From Candidatus Uabimicrobium amorphum (GTDB lineage: Bacteria; Planctomycetota; Uabimicrobiia; Uabimicrobiales; Uabimicrobiaceae): a stretch of DNA of 64,000 nt. Where the stretch lies: assembly GCF_009002475.1 (NCBI RefSeq), contig NZ_AP019860.1, positions 8,553,547 to 8,617,546 on the forward strand, in the 5' to 3' direction. This document shows, one piece after another, positions 35,994-46,300 of this stretch. Positions within the stretch are counted from its first letter, which is position 1, and each line of letters starts with the position of its first letter. The position numbers and the translations under genes are program-made. Under the pieces are notes generated by a model. It had not been told where the DNA came from, did not search any database, and saw nothing but the letters and a program-made list of their open reading frames with translations.

Positions 35994-36099
35994 TCGTGGC
36001 TCATGGCTCATGGCTCGTGGCTCGTGGCTCATGGCTCATGGCTCGTGGCTCGTGGCTCATGGCTCGTGGCTCGTGGCTCATGGCTCGTGGCTCGTGGGT
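35994..36099. repeat. 7-bp tandem repeat (TGGCTCR minisatellite)
   Basis: About fifteen copies of TGGCTCG or TGGCTCA in irregular order, flanked by similar TCGTATTT sequences. Non-coding, between the SDR stop and the hairpin element. Confidence 0.85.
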
Positions 36100-36119
36100 T
36101 CGTATTTAGTAGAAGTGCA

Positions 36120-36166
36120 TCCAACTGTATTTGAGCGAAAGGGCGGACACTAGGTCCGCCCCTACA
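36120..36166 (+). repeat. Dispersed GGGCGGAC hairpin element, copy 2
   Basis: TCCAACTGTATTTGAGCGAAA then GGGCGGACACTAGGTCCGCCC and CTACA. Between the convergent SDR and kinase-WD40 genes. Confidence 0.8.
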
Positions 36167-36205
36167 ACGCACTTTGTTAAAGGTAGATTATTTTAAATAC
36201 GATAC

Positions 36206-39200
36206 CTATTTTTTCTGTCCAAAACCTGGCGGCATTTTGATTGTCACACTACCCGTGGGTGTATACACTTCCGTTTCCTCAAAACCAAACGCCTCGGTCA
36301 CCTTTGCCTCAAATAACTCCTGGGTGGTTTTTTGCGGCTGCCTTTCCATGGCGTACTCAATAAAACGTCCTGGTATCTTGAGATGTAAATCAAAAGGCGA
36401 AGACATTGGTTTTTCTAAATGTCGCGGCACATCCGCAATAATCTTCGTATACCACTTGGGCAATTCCTCAATACCAGTAAAATCCTGCGAAATTTTTGCC
36501 CCTAAAGTGGCTTTCCTTATATCAACTTCCCACATAGAAATATTGCGTACGGTATTGGCGGCGAGAATTTTTCCATCTTTATGCCAACGCAATGCATACA
36601 CCGGCGAATCCGCTTGCAATTTTGCAATTTTCTTTTGGCTGAATACATCCCATAAATAGATCGTTTTCTCAAAACCTCCCGTAGCAATGACACGACTATC
36701 GGGTCTCCACGCCAAGGTATTAAAATTCGTCCCATCCAGCACCAACTTCCCCATCATTTGGTATTTTGTCATATCCCAAATACGCACAAAGCCACTATTT
36801 TTTGCCCGAGAACTCAAGAATTTGCCATTGGGACTCCACACCGCACCTCCGCCCACGGGATTTTTATGCCCGCGCAGCGTGGTGATTTTTTGCCAGTCTT
36901 TTTTGCGCCACACATCTATTTCATTGCCCTGGGTTGTCATAAAGCGTTCACCATCACTACTCCAATGTATACCACTGGCTTGTATTGTTTTTATTTTTGT
37001 TTGGCGTTGCCAATCCCAAAAGTGAACTTTCGAGGCCAGAGAAGCGAGTATTTTACCATCAGGACTCCACACCGCAGCAAGGACTTTACTTTGATGTGGC
37101 AAGGTACTTATGGACGACGGTGAGCCCATACGCCACAAACGAACTGTTTTGTCATACGAAGACGAAGCGAGAATCGTGTCTTGCGGATTCCACTCTAAAA
37201 AAACAGGCAAATCACTGTGTCCCACAAATTTCGCCACTTGTTTTCCACTTTTCGTGGTGATGTATATATTGTTATTCACCGAATGTAATACTTGCGTACC
37301 GCTGTTATTCCAAGAGATCGTATTAATAGTTCCCTCTTCTTGTGCCGGTATTTTCTCTAAAGATTTAGGCGTCGCGACATCCCAAATCACAACTTTTTCT
37401 GCGGAATATGAGGCAAACGCTCCCCCATCCCCGCTCCATTCACCATGAGCTATTTTTTTGTGGCCGGTAAAGGTCGAAATCTGTTGCTGCTCTCTGACAT
37501 CCCACAAACGTATGACGGTATCGAAAGATGATGTCGCTAAAAAACGGTCGTCAGGGCTCCATTTCGCCGCGACGAACGCATGCTTATTTGGACTGCGAAG
37601 AAGTGCAATTTGTCCTTTGCCACTAGCATCCCATATGCGAATAGTTTTGTCGCGGGCAATCGTCGCGACATATTGGCTATTGTTGCTCCACTGAGCACCT
37701 GTCGTGGTGTATTTTGCGTGCCCACTGAGATTTCTCTTTTGTCCACTTTGTACGTTCCACAATGTCGTCACATCCTCGTAGAAATAACATAGGAGAAACT
37801 TGCCATTGGGACTCAACGACAAAAAATTGATCGCCGATTTATAACTTTTTCCGTTCCCCATCACTGGAATCTCACGATGTGTGGCATTTTTTAGGGTTTT
37901 TATTTTCTTTTTCGTGCGAATGTTCCATATGTCGATATCTTTTTCGTTTTGCCTCAGAACTGCGGCGTATTTACGATTGCGACTCATCTCTGCTTTGGCG
38001 ACTTGTGTCAGGGGTAGCAAAACTTTTTTTGCCCCGCTAAAAATATCTAAGGCAGTAAGTGGTTCTAAAGATGTAATGATATGTTTGCTGCTATACCACT
38101 TGTAAAATGCGGCACCAGGGTGAGACTTCGCGATGGCGCGTTTGGCGATGTCCCAAACGCGTATCATGTTTGTGGAAATCGCGAGCAAAAATTTCCCATC
38201 TCCCGACCACTCAATAGAGTTGATGCGCCCTTGCTGCGTGAGTAGCGCGATTTGTTGATTGCTATCGATATTCCAAATAAAAATGCGACTGATACTGTTA
38301 CTGGAAGAAAAAAAAGCGAGTGTCTTGTGGTCGGGGTGCCACGTAGTTTTTCCCATCCATGCCTCTTTGTCTTGTGGAAAAACTTTGCGAATCAGTGGAT
38401 AACGGTGCATCGCCGCTTGCACCAAAGCCTTGCCTTTTTCCCTCTCACGCGCCACCTCTTCTTTGGGCATGTTCTTGATCACCTCCAACCCCATGCCCGC
38501 GAAAACACCGCACTCGCGCCAATTACCCTTTTCATATGCCTCTTCTGCTTTTACCAACACAATTTTCGAAAGGCGAACGGCATTTGCCTTGGCGTCTTTT
38601 TCTGCCTTTTGCCTTGCGGTAATCGCTTCACCACGCGCTTGTTGCGCTTTCTCTCTTTGGTCCTCGGCGATTGTCTTTTGCTCTTCGGCTTTTTGCCGCG
38701 CCTCAACAGCAATACGCCATTGCCAAACAGAAATAGCACTCCCGACGAGTACACTCAACAAAACAGCGCTGGCTGCCATAAATACACTACGGTGGCGGCG
38801 CGCTAGTTTTTGCAAACGCGTCCATGTGGTAGGCGGTTTGGCAATGATCGGACGATGTTCGAGGAAGTTACTGAGGTCTTTTGCCAACATCGCGGCGCTT
38901 TTATAGCGTTTTTTGGGATCTTTTTCCAAACACTTTAAGATAATCGCCTCTAACTCCACAGAAGCCTCTGGATTCAGGGAACGAGGATGTATCGGTTCAT
39001 CGTTCCATACTTGCTGGATGATATTGATATAAGTAACGCCTTCAAAAGGAGCACGCCCCGTAATCGCTTGGTACAAAGTTGCTCCTAGAGAATAAACATC
39101 CGCACGACGATTGACTTTTTTATCCCCGCGCGCTTGTTCCGGAGACATATACGCCGGGGTTCCCACAACGTCCCCGGTCTTGGATATATTGTCCTGTGAA

Positions 39201-40000
39201 CCCACCACTTTTGCCAAACCAAAGTCCATAATTTTTGGCTGTAAATCTTCACTGATCATAATATTGGCTGGCTTTATATCGCGATGGATAATTCCCTTGC
39301 CATGTGCATAATGCACCGCATCAACCACTTTTCGCATAATGTCGACAATTTGCGATGTTTCCACCTCAGTCATTTTTAAAAACTCTTTGAGAGAAGACCC
39401 CGCAACTAAGTCCATGGTGAAATAAGGTGTTTTCTCAAAAACGCCGATGTCATGAACGCGAACGATATTAGGGTGATCAAGAGCGGCAGTGGCTTTGGCT
39501 TCTTTAATAAAACGACTTATTTGCTCCTCGCTGTCTGTTTCGGCGATAAGCGTTTTTAGTGCCACGGTCCGATCCAATTGTAGATCGTGCACTTTGTAAA
39601 CCGTTCCCATTCCACCTTGTCCGAGTTTACAGATCACCTCATAACGGTTTCCCAAAATTTTGCGTGAATTGCCATGGGAGTGTTGTGGGGCATTTGCACC
39701 TGACTTTGTGGAACGTGGTGGGGCTTGAGTGTCTTGTTTTACCCCAGATACTTCACGTAACTGACGTAACATATTTTTGGCAAGATCATGGTCAGGAGAA
39801 ATCGTTAATATCGCCTCTAGGTCTTGTTGTACTTCTGCCATTTTATTTAAGCGACTTCTCGCAAAAGCAAGATAATAACGAACATTCACATCCTGAGGAT
39901 ACGTCGATAGATATTGTAGAGCACATTTTTCGACTTCTGTCCATTGTTGTTGCTGTAACAAACGATAAATGTGTTGCTGCATTTGTTGTACGCTACTCAT
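36206..40000 (-). CDS. Ser/Thr protein kinase with TPR N-terminus and C-terminal WD40 propellers
   Basis: About 1264 aa: two TPR-like repeats (1-75), a kinase domain (about 115-380; GQGGMGTVYKV, HRDIKPAN with His239, DFG 259, all conserved), a membrane helix (about 405-428), an Ala/Glu/Lys-rich coiled coil (430-475; AEEQKTIAEDQREKAQQA), and about 14 WD40 blades (540-1190) with typical GKFLLxxxxD and RIWDxx endings. The architecture is common in planctomycetes. The propellers are presumably extracytoplasmic interaction platforms. Start ATG 40000 (AAGGCGA upstream) is preferred to GTG 40060. Confidence 0.92.
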   Translation of the reverse strand: MSSVQQMQQHIYRLLQQQQWTEVEKCALQYLSTYPQDVNVRYYLAFARSRLNKMAEVQQDLEAILTISPDHDLAKNMLRQLREVSGVKQDTQAPPRSTKSGANAPQHSHGNSRKILGNRYEVICKLGQGGMGTVYKVHDLQLDRTVALKTLIAETDSEEQISRFIKEAKATAALDHPNIVRVHDIGVFEKTPYFTMDLVAGSSLKEFLKMTEVETSQIVDIMRKVVDAVHYAHGKGIIHRDIKPANIMISEDLQPKIMDFGLAKVVGSQDNISKTGDVVGTPAYMSPEQARGDKKVNRRADVYSLGATLYQAITGRAPFEGVTYINIIQQVWNDEPIHPRSLNPEASVELEAIILKCLEKDPKKRYKSAAMLAKDLSNFLEHRPIIAKPPTTWTRLQKLARRHRSVFMAASAVLLSVLVGSAISVWQWRIAVEARQKAEEQKTIAEDQREKAQQARGEAITARQKAEKDAKANAVRLSKIVLVKAEEAYEKGNWRECGVFAGMGLEVIKNMPKEEVAREREKGKALVQAAMHRYPLIRKVFPQDKEAWMGKTTWHPDHKTLAFFSSSNSISRIFIWNIDSNQQIALLTQQGRINSIEWSGDGKFLLAISTNMIRVWDIAKRAIAKSHPGAAFYKWYSSKHIITSLEPLTALDIFSGAKKVLLPLTQVAKAEMSRNRKYAAVLRQNEKDIDIWNIRTKKKIKTLKNATHREIPVMGNGKSYKSAINFLSLSPNGKFLLCYFYEDVTTLWNVQSGQKRNLSGHAKYTTTGAQWSNNSQYVATIARDKTIRIWDASGKGQIALLRSPNKHAFVAAKWSPDDRFLATSSFDTVIRLWDVREQQQISTFTGHKKIAHGEWSGDGGAFASYSAEKVVIWDVATPKSLEKIPAQEEGTINTISWNNSGTQVLHSVNNNIYITTKSGKQVAKFVGHSDLPVFLEWNPQDTILASSSYDKTVRLWRMGSPSSISTLPHQSKVLAAVWSPDGKILASLASKVHFWDWQRQTKIKTIQASGIHWSSDGERFMTTQGNEIDVWRKKDWQKITTLRGHKNPVGGGAVWSPNGKFLSSRAKNSGFVRIWDMTKYQMMGKLVLDGTNFNTLAWRPDSRVIATGGFEKTIYLWDVFSQKKIAKLQADSPVYALRWHKDGKILAANTVRNISMWEVDIRKATLGAKISQDFTGIEELPKWYTKIIADVPRHLEKPMSSPFDLHLKIPGRFIEYAMERQPQKTTQELFEAKVTEAFGFEETEVYTPTGSVTIKMPPGFGQKK

Positions 40001-40178
40001 TTCATTCGCCTTATGAGAAGTTTTTATATGGTTTTTTGGTAAACTATAAAGAGTGGTCACAAGTTGTTCATGTCTGCGAAAACATAAAAAAATTTACAAA
40101 AAAGTGATGTAAATTACAATAAATAACTACAAGTACACCAAACAAAACACATAAAGATAATGAAAGTTTATGCATTGT

Positions 40179-40187
40179 TGTTATAAT
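40179..40187 (+). promoter_or_regulatory. Extended -10 promoter
   Basis: TGTTATAAT, identical to the nine bases of the minus-strand promoter at 29801; transcription would start near 40194 and run into the UPRTase-like gene. Confidence 0.5.
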
Positions 40188-40245
40188 AGAATATACAAAT
40201 TTATAAAAATACAAACCATTGCAAATCTCTACAGAAGGGGCTATT

Positions 40246-41121
40246 GTGGATTGCGTTGATTGCCAGTATCAATATATAAAAACAACAAGTTGTGGATGCG
40301 AAGTTGAGCATGAGTATGCGCAGCTATATCCAGAAAACTACAAAAATCAAGTTCATATTCTTCATTCTACCTTCGCACTTAGTATGCTACATGCATTTTG
40401 TAATGAAAAAGTCGCTTACGGCCAAGCTCAGAGTTTTTTACCGTCTTTATACAACTCACTGTTATTCGCAGCGACAAGTACTCTTCCAGTAACGACACAA
40501 TGCACGGCAACGAGAATGCACGTCTATGAAAAAGAGCGTGGATTTAATAGTAGCTCTACATTGCAAAACAGCAATGCTGTTGTCGTGTCGGTATTACGTG
40601 CGGGAAATATACCAGCGATGATCATTAGTGACACCCTTGCGCTTTCACCCAACGTAGGCGTATACAATGATTATGTTGTTGCAGAACGCGTTACACAGCA
40701 AGACGGTGCGATTAGTGGAACAGCAATAAGCGGTTGCAAACTGAGTTCCAAAGAAATGACCCAAGACGAACAAAGGCGTATTCTGATCATTCCTGAACCA
40801 ATGGGCGCTACCGCGAGCACGACGGATGCCATTCTCTCTTTTTATCAGGAAAAATACCAACAGCAGGGTGGCTTGGAGTTTTTCGATGAAATTTGGGGAT
40901 TGTATTTAATTGTCACGCCAGAATTCATTACCAACATGGCCGCCAAATGGCCACAGACAAAAATCTTCAGCCATCGCTTGGATCGCGGACTTTCGACAAA
41001 AGAAATTTTAGCGACAAAACTAGGAAGCCATGTTCAACAGGAAAAAGGATTAACCGCCAACGGTTACATAGTACCTGGTGCCGGGGATGTCGGCAATTTG
41101 CTAAGCCTGAAACAAATATAA
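40246..41121 (+). CDS. Uracil phosphoribosyltransferase-like protein
   Basis: About 291 aa. The PRPP-binding region reads ILIIPEPMGATASTT where canonical Upp has DPMLATGGT, and the C-terminus keeps GYIVPGAGDVGNLL, the uracil-binding loop, plus HRLDRGLS. VVVSVLRAGNIPAM corresponds to the early conserved segment. The first acidic residue of the PRPP loop is Glu rather than Asp, and the N-terminal 90 residues, with several Cys, are not typical, so activity on uracil needs proof. GTG 40246 has AAGGGG 7 nt upstream and is preferred to TTG 40219. Confidence 0.8.
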   Translation: MDCVDCQYQYIKTTSCGCEVEHEYAQLYPENYKNQVHILHSTFALSMLHAFCNEKVAYGQAQSFLPSLYNSLLFAATSTLPVTTQCTATRMHVYEKERGFNSSSTLQNSNAVVVSVLRAGNIPAMIISDTLALSPNVGVYNDYVVAERVTQQDGAISGTAISGCKLSSKEMTQDEQRRILIIPEPMGATASTTDAILSFYQEKYQQQGGLEFFDEIWGLYLIVTPEFITNMAAKWPQTKIFSHRLDRGLSTKEILATKLGSHVQQEKGLTANGYIVPGAGDVGNLLSLKQI

Positions 41122-41155
41122 CGTTTAACATTTATCTTCTTTTAACAACATACAT

Positions 41156-41190
41156 TGTAGGGGCGGACCTTGTGTCCGCCCGTTCCCACA
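41156..41190 (-). repeat. Dispersed GGGCGGAC hairpin element, copy 3 (inverted)
   Basis: TGTAGGGGCGGACCTTGTGT then CCGCCCGTTCC; the reverse complement aligns with the core of copies 1 and 2. Between the convergent UPRTase-like and GNAT genes. Confidence 0.75.
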
Positions 41191-41197
41191 AACTACG

Positions 41198-41743
41198 TTA
41201 GGCCTCTCTTCGGAAAACCAAAATAACTTGTCGTACTTTGTAATATGTATCCAATTTTTGTTGCCACTGCGCATCATGGACTTTTTGAAAACGCAATGCT
41301 TCAAGAAGCTTTAACGAAGGAGTATTGTCATAACGAACATTCACATAAAACTCCGAAATGTTTCTTTGTCGTCCTTCTAATATAGCTTCTTTCGTAGCAT
41401 ATCGACCAATGCCACGACACCTCAGTCGGGGAAGTACTTTAATTCCGCCCAACCAATGACCACCAATGCCGAAATGTTGCCATTGTTCACCAAGCCACAC
41501 AACTGCAGCTAGTTGATCGTGCAAATATACTCCCAGACAAAAACCGTCAATATCTTCTAGTGAATGCGAGTAACGTTTGCGCGTATCCACAGTATTCTCT
41601 TCGCCAAAGAAACATAGCAAATCCTCGACATCATGCGAACACATAACTTTGCTGATTAGCTCTTTCTCTCCCAGAGAACCGTAAAAAAAACGCTTTCCGA
41701 TGAGTACATATCTGTGTAAGTGCGTAATCATTTTTTTTATCAT
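41198..41743 (-). CDS. GNAT-family N-acetyltransferase
   Basis: 181 aa. Acetyl-CoA site motif LRCRGIGRYATKEAI (R-x-x-G-x-G/A), followed by a strand FYVNVRYDN and the LKLLEALRFQKV motif usual at the end of GNAT folds. Its ATG overlaps the stop of the nucleotidyltransferase gene by 4 bp, so it is the last gene of that operon. Acceptor unknown. Confidence 0.85.
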   Translation of the reverse strand: MIKKMITHLHRYVLIGKRFFYGSLGEKELISKVMCSHDVEDLLCFFGEENTVDTRKRYSHSLEDIDGFCLGVYLHDQLAAVVWLGEQWQHFGIGGHWLGGIKVLPRLRCRGIGRYATKEAILEGRQRNISEFYVNVRYDNTPSLKLLEALRFQKVHDAQWQQKLDTYYKVRQVILVFRREA

Positions 41744-42820
41744 GAATTATTTTGAAATAAAATTTTAGATGTGATGTTACTTTTTATACGCTGATAAATT
41801 TTACGGAGTGACAAAACAAATATTCCCCAGCGAGCCTGAAAATTACAAGCAAGTGTCCAGTGATAATGCAACAAATACATTTTAAATGGAAGATAGTGGA
41901 TTAACGAAAATCGTTTTTGTTGTTTTTTATGGTAACGTTCTATACGAACTTCAATATTTTTGGAAAGTTTTGGCAAAGGCATAGGTAAATAACCTAGCCA
42001 ATCCCTAACATAAGCAATGGCGACTGCCAAGTGAGGTAGCAAACCAAGCTCATCAGCTCGTTGCTGACATAGTTCCCAATCCACTTGTTTCCAAATTTTC
42101 GCAGCTTGGGCGATATCTAAACACAACATAATACCTTGATTTGGCAAACAATTTTTGCGTTTTGCTTGTGCTCGGTAACGCGGAATATGTTTAGCTAGAT
42201 GCAAACATAAATATAAAAACTCGTCATTTACATCCATTTGCCAGTATGAATTGTCTTCGCAAATCAGTTTTGCGCGACTCCAGATATTTACGCCCAAACC
42301 ACTGGCACTTTTCAATCCGAAAGGATAAAAATTTTGTCCAAAAGGAATCCCCATGAGTTGCCGATGTAATTCAATGTTGAAATTCCCAAAAGGGGACTGT
42401 TTTATATATAGTACTGCATATCCACTGGTTGCTCCCTGAGTACTATATCCATGACTTTCGAGAAGTGATTGTGCGGCGGTAAACTTTTGTGGTTTCACAA
42501 ATAAGTCCATATCAGCGGACGGACGCGCTCCCAAGGTTTTCATACAAACGCGCCGTAAGCAGTAACCCCTTTAAGGGCATCACTTCGATATCCGCCGCAG
42601 CAAATAACGACAAAAGTTTTTGTAACTCTTGAAATAGCAGCATATTCTTGCGTAAACATTTGAGATAATTTTGTCGTAAGTATTCGTGTTGTTCGCGGGT
42701 GAGATCAGATCTGTGTCGCGTTTTGAGATGTAGCCATGGTAAGAGACGCTTTTCTATCGGTCGCTCTATCAGCTCATGGATTACGGATAAGTCGAGCGAG
42801 TCGGCGTTTAATGTTAGCAT
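41740..42820 (-). pseudogene. Nucleotidyltransferase (PF14907-type), frameshifted
   Basis: Two overlapping frames together give one protein of about 360 aa. The first (42820-42512) ends LKGLLLTARLYENLG then SASVR and stop; the second (42543-41740) continues LGARPSADMDLFVKP, the ADxDL-type metal-binding motif of this nucleotidyltransferase family. Removing one G from the GGG run (CCC on the plus strand at 42530-42532) restores YENLGARPSADMDLF in one frame. Either a real inactivating insertion or a sequence error. The upstream gene is a truncated HprK-like protein, which favours decay. The GNAT gene overlaps its end. Confidence 0.75.
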
Positions 42821-42832
42821 AACGTAGTCGCT

Positions 42833-43282
42833 TTATTGTTTTACAAAACCAATATATTTGTGGGATAAAACGGTGATAGTACGGCATCCAGCAGAATGAA
42901 TCAATGCACCGTTTTTTGACAAAAGTCGGAAGGACATAACCATTCGCAAAAAAGAATCACAAGCATAATCAGAGTATTTTTGTGTGGGAGCAAAATCGGA
43001 CAAAGCTTGTTTTACAACACAATGACCGCGCTTTTTATTCCAAATGGCGATCGCACGACCTCTTTTTAGATAAATTTCATCTCCCTCTGTATGGATCAGT
43101 TTTTTTTCCAGTTGTATTGGGATATCCACTTGATCCACAGCTTGCACTTCTATTGTTTCGTCAAAATCTGAGCCATTGATATAAAAATTTTTGTAACGGC
43201 GATCGGCAAAATTCCAGAACGAATCATTTGCCGACATCAGTCGCACTTGTGTGTGACCAATGGATAGGAATTTTTCTCTCAT
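42833..43282 (-). pseudogene. HprK-related kinase, C-terminally truncated
   Basis: 149 aa. The N-terminal region and segment FLRMVMSFRLLSKNGALIHSAG match the part preceding the P-loop in HPr kinase-like proteins found with PqqD-like and PF14907 proteins (HPr-rel-A type clusters). The reading frame stops at HKYIGFVKQ, just where the Walker A (GPSGAGKS) and the rest, about 150 residues, should follow; none is found downstream in any frame before the next gene starts 12 bp later. Probably a deletion product. Confidence 0.65.
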
Positions 43283-43393
43283 GATACTCCATGTCTATGG
43301 CTATGGGAAATCGCTTATATTTTGATTTTTATCATACTTTATTTATCCGTAGTTATCAAGGTGTTTATAAGCAACATTGGGAACGGAGTCGGG

Positions 43394-46300
43394 TTATGGA
43401 AAAATATATTTTTTCGCAGAAACCTTCTTTGTCGAAAGATTATCCGAAATACTAAAACCAAAGAGATTTTGTGCCGTTGCCTTCGGTGAAAAGTCTAGAT
43501 GTGTTTCTAAAACCCAGTGCTGATTTTCTTTGTGAAATTTGCTCTTGAGTGCATTTGTCCACGTTGTGGAATACACCACTGCTTTCGCGGGAGATATACT
43601 CCAGCGCGTTATGTAATTATTGGCCGAAATAACTGCGGTGTGGTCGTCCAAGAGACACACATCGTCTATTTCACCGTAACTAGCGTTAAAGCTATGCGTA
43701 AACTGTTGATCTTTCCGATTCCACACATATATAGATCCATTTGTCCCGGCGAGAATGATGTTTTGTGTTCCTACGGCGAAATGACTGATTTCTTTCGCAG
43801 CGGTGATTGTACGGGTGGTCATTAGCGTTTTATCCAGTCGATAGATATGATTTTGCGTGGCCACAAAAATGTCTCCCTCAAATACCTTGATACTACGAAT
43901 ATTTGCGGTGAACTTTATCGCACGAGCGTCTTTCATTAAAGTCTGAATATCTTGATTTGCGCTTGTATCATATAAGAAAAAAGTATCTTGTGTGGCGACG
44001 ACACTGTTTTTTTCATCTACGAACTTTACCAATATTTGCTGAGGTGAATGGGCGTTGAGCCGAATTTTACCGAGATCTTGGTTCGCACGTACATCAAAAA
44101 ATCCAATATCGGCATCTCCATAGTTGATCGCCATAATATTACCACTTGGGCTTACACTCATAAACTTACCGAAGATATTGGTTTGTTGCGGCTCATCTTC
44201 ATCTAAATCCCAAATCACCACTTGCTTATCATCATTGGCAATCACCGCATTTTTGTGTGGTTGGAACATCTCCACAGTAACAGATGTGCTTTTTCGTGCC
44301 CGCTTTGTCAATGTATTGTCATAAATCAACACATCGTTTTGTAGGGAAGAGACGATGTATTTCTTGCTGGAATTTACCAGTATTCTCTTGCCTGGCTGAC
44401 TTTGGTGTGCGCGTGCTGGAATACGCCATAGTTGCAACTGTTCATTTGCTGTCGCGGCAATCACATGGTCTTTAGGAGACAGAGCAATACAATCCATCGG
44501 TGTCGTTGTCGGTATTGTTTTGATAGGGTACCCTGTTTTTAACGACAAAAGCTCCATCGTCGATTTAGAGGTGCATATGGCGATCATGTCTTGCGAAATA
44601 GATAACGTGCTGATTGCGTAGGTATATGGCCCTAAAGTATTCGCGAGTGTTTTGCGATAGGTATCCCATAGATATATTTTATTATGGTCCACGACTAACG
44701 CCAGCATTTTGTTACTTTTGCACAGTGCAATTGCCGTTACATTTCCCGGAATGGATACCTCAAAACTTGTGCGATGCGTTTTGGTGTCCCACCAACGAAT
44801 TTTATTGTCAAAATCCCCACATACAGTGACAAGTTGCTCTTTGACAAAAAATAACTTACGTATCGCCGCAGGATGAGAAAGTATGGCTAAAGAGCTACGT
44901 GTGGATACGTCCCAAATCGTTGCCGCTGTTTCGGCAGATCCCACTGCGGCCATTTTATCGTCCTCGCTAAATGCCACGCTATAAATATCTTGGTTATTAT
45001 GTTGGAAAAGAGTGTGTGACGTATTCTCTTCGAGGTTCCATAGTTTAGAGGTAGAGTCTTTGTTTTTAGATCCAGAAACTAGTAGGGTCGCGTTTGCGGA
45101 AAAAGCCACGCAATTGACACCTGCGCTGTGGCCAATCAAAGTTTTTTGCAATTTCCCTGTGGATGTTTGCCATAGACGCATGGTATTGTCGTCAGAAACA
45201 GAAGCGATGGTTTCGCCGTCACCACTAAACTCCAATGCGTTGATTTTTTGTGTATGCCCAGGAAATATCGAGTTGGGTAATTGATGCTCACAATTCCATA
45301 TTTTTAATTGTTGGTCTTTGGTAATGATGATGACATTCTTCTCGTCGAGAAACTTAACTTTGTGTACATCAAAGTCAAGTGGTGTCGTGGATAGCTGTTT
45401 TCCGGTTTGTATATCCCATAGCCCAATGGAACGGTTTGCAAAGACAGTCACCAACCACGTTGCATTGAGCGCAATGGCATTGATTTTTACATTTTCGTCG
45501 TGCAACGAGTGTAGTAATGTTGCCCCTGACCACAACTTTGCCGTTTGCGCATCAAGTGCGGCGAAAACAAATTTTTCATACACCGCGATGTGTTCGGCAC
45601 GATATTCGTGATTTGTGGTTGTCGCTGTTTGTAAATCATATGTTATCATCCCGTCTTTTGCGTTGGATGCAACAATACTTTGCGAAACACTTAGGGCATC
45701 GATGTTCTCTTGGTAATAGAGAATGTTGTGCGTATTGCTTTTTAAATCCCAGGTGTTTACTGTTGTCGCCGTATTGTATACCAAAAGATCCTTTGCCGCA
45801 AATTGTGCAAAAACGCGGTCTGTCTCTATCGCAAAATGAAGTTGTAGCTTCGCCATAGACAAGTTCCATATTTGTATACTTCCGCTTTCAAGAACGATGG
45901 CCACAAAATCACTGGTCATGGAAATGTCACGTATGCTCTCAGGACATTCAGGCAAATGCAGCACAATCTTTCCACGGAGATCACAAATATAGCAATGCTC
46001 CTCAACCGCACAAACAATGTATTTACCGCAAACCATTAGTTTGGATATTTGTTGCGATAAAATATTTTGAGGGGCCGGGCTTTTCCACAACACAAAGTTT
46101 TTCTTTATTGCCGTAGCGATTAGGCCACGCGCGGTGCGCTGAATGTTTTCTATCTGTGAGTTTGCACCGTCGGTATCTTTTATAAATTCTAACGCCTCAG
46201 CCGCATAAGCCCCTAACTTGTCCCACTCTTGCCTTTTTTGGGCTTCGCGCGCTTTGCTCATCGATATTTTGGCTAATTTGATGCGCGATTTGCGCGCATC

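Noticed and set aside
35994..36099. CRISPR array or phage attachment site in the TGGCTC repeat
   Set aside because: Period of 7 bp, no spacers, no cas genes or integrase nearby.
35898..36134. 78-codon ORF with MAHGSWLVARGSWL repeats
   Set aside because: Translation of the 7-bp minisatellite, not a protein.
36174..36659. 161-codon ORF and other plus-strand ORFs across 36-39 kb
   Set aside because: Antisense shadows of the WD40 kinase gene; no ribosome sites.
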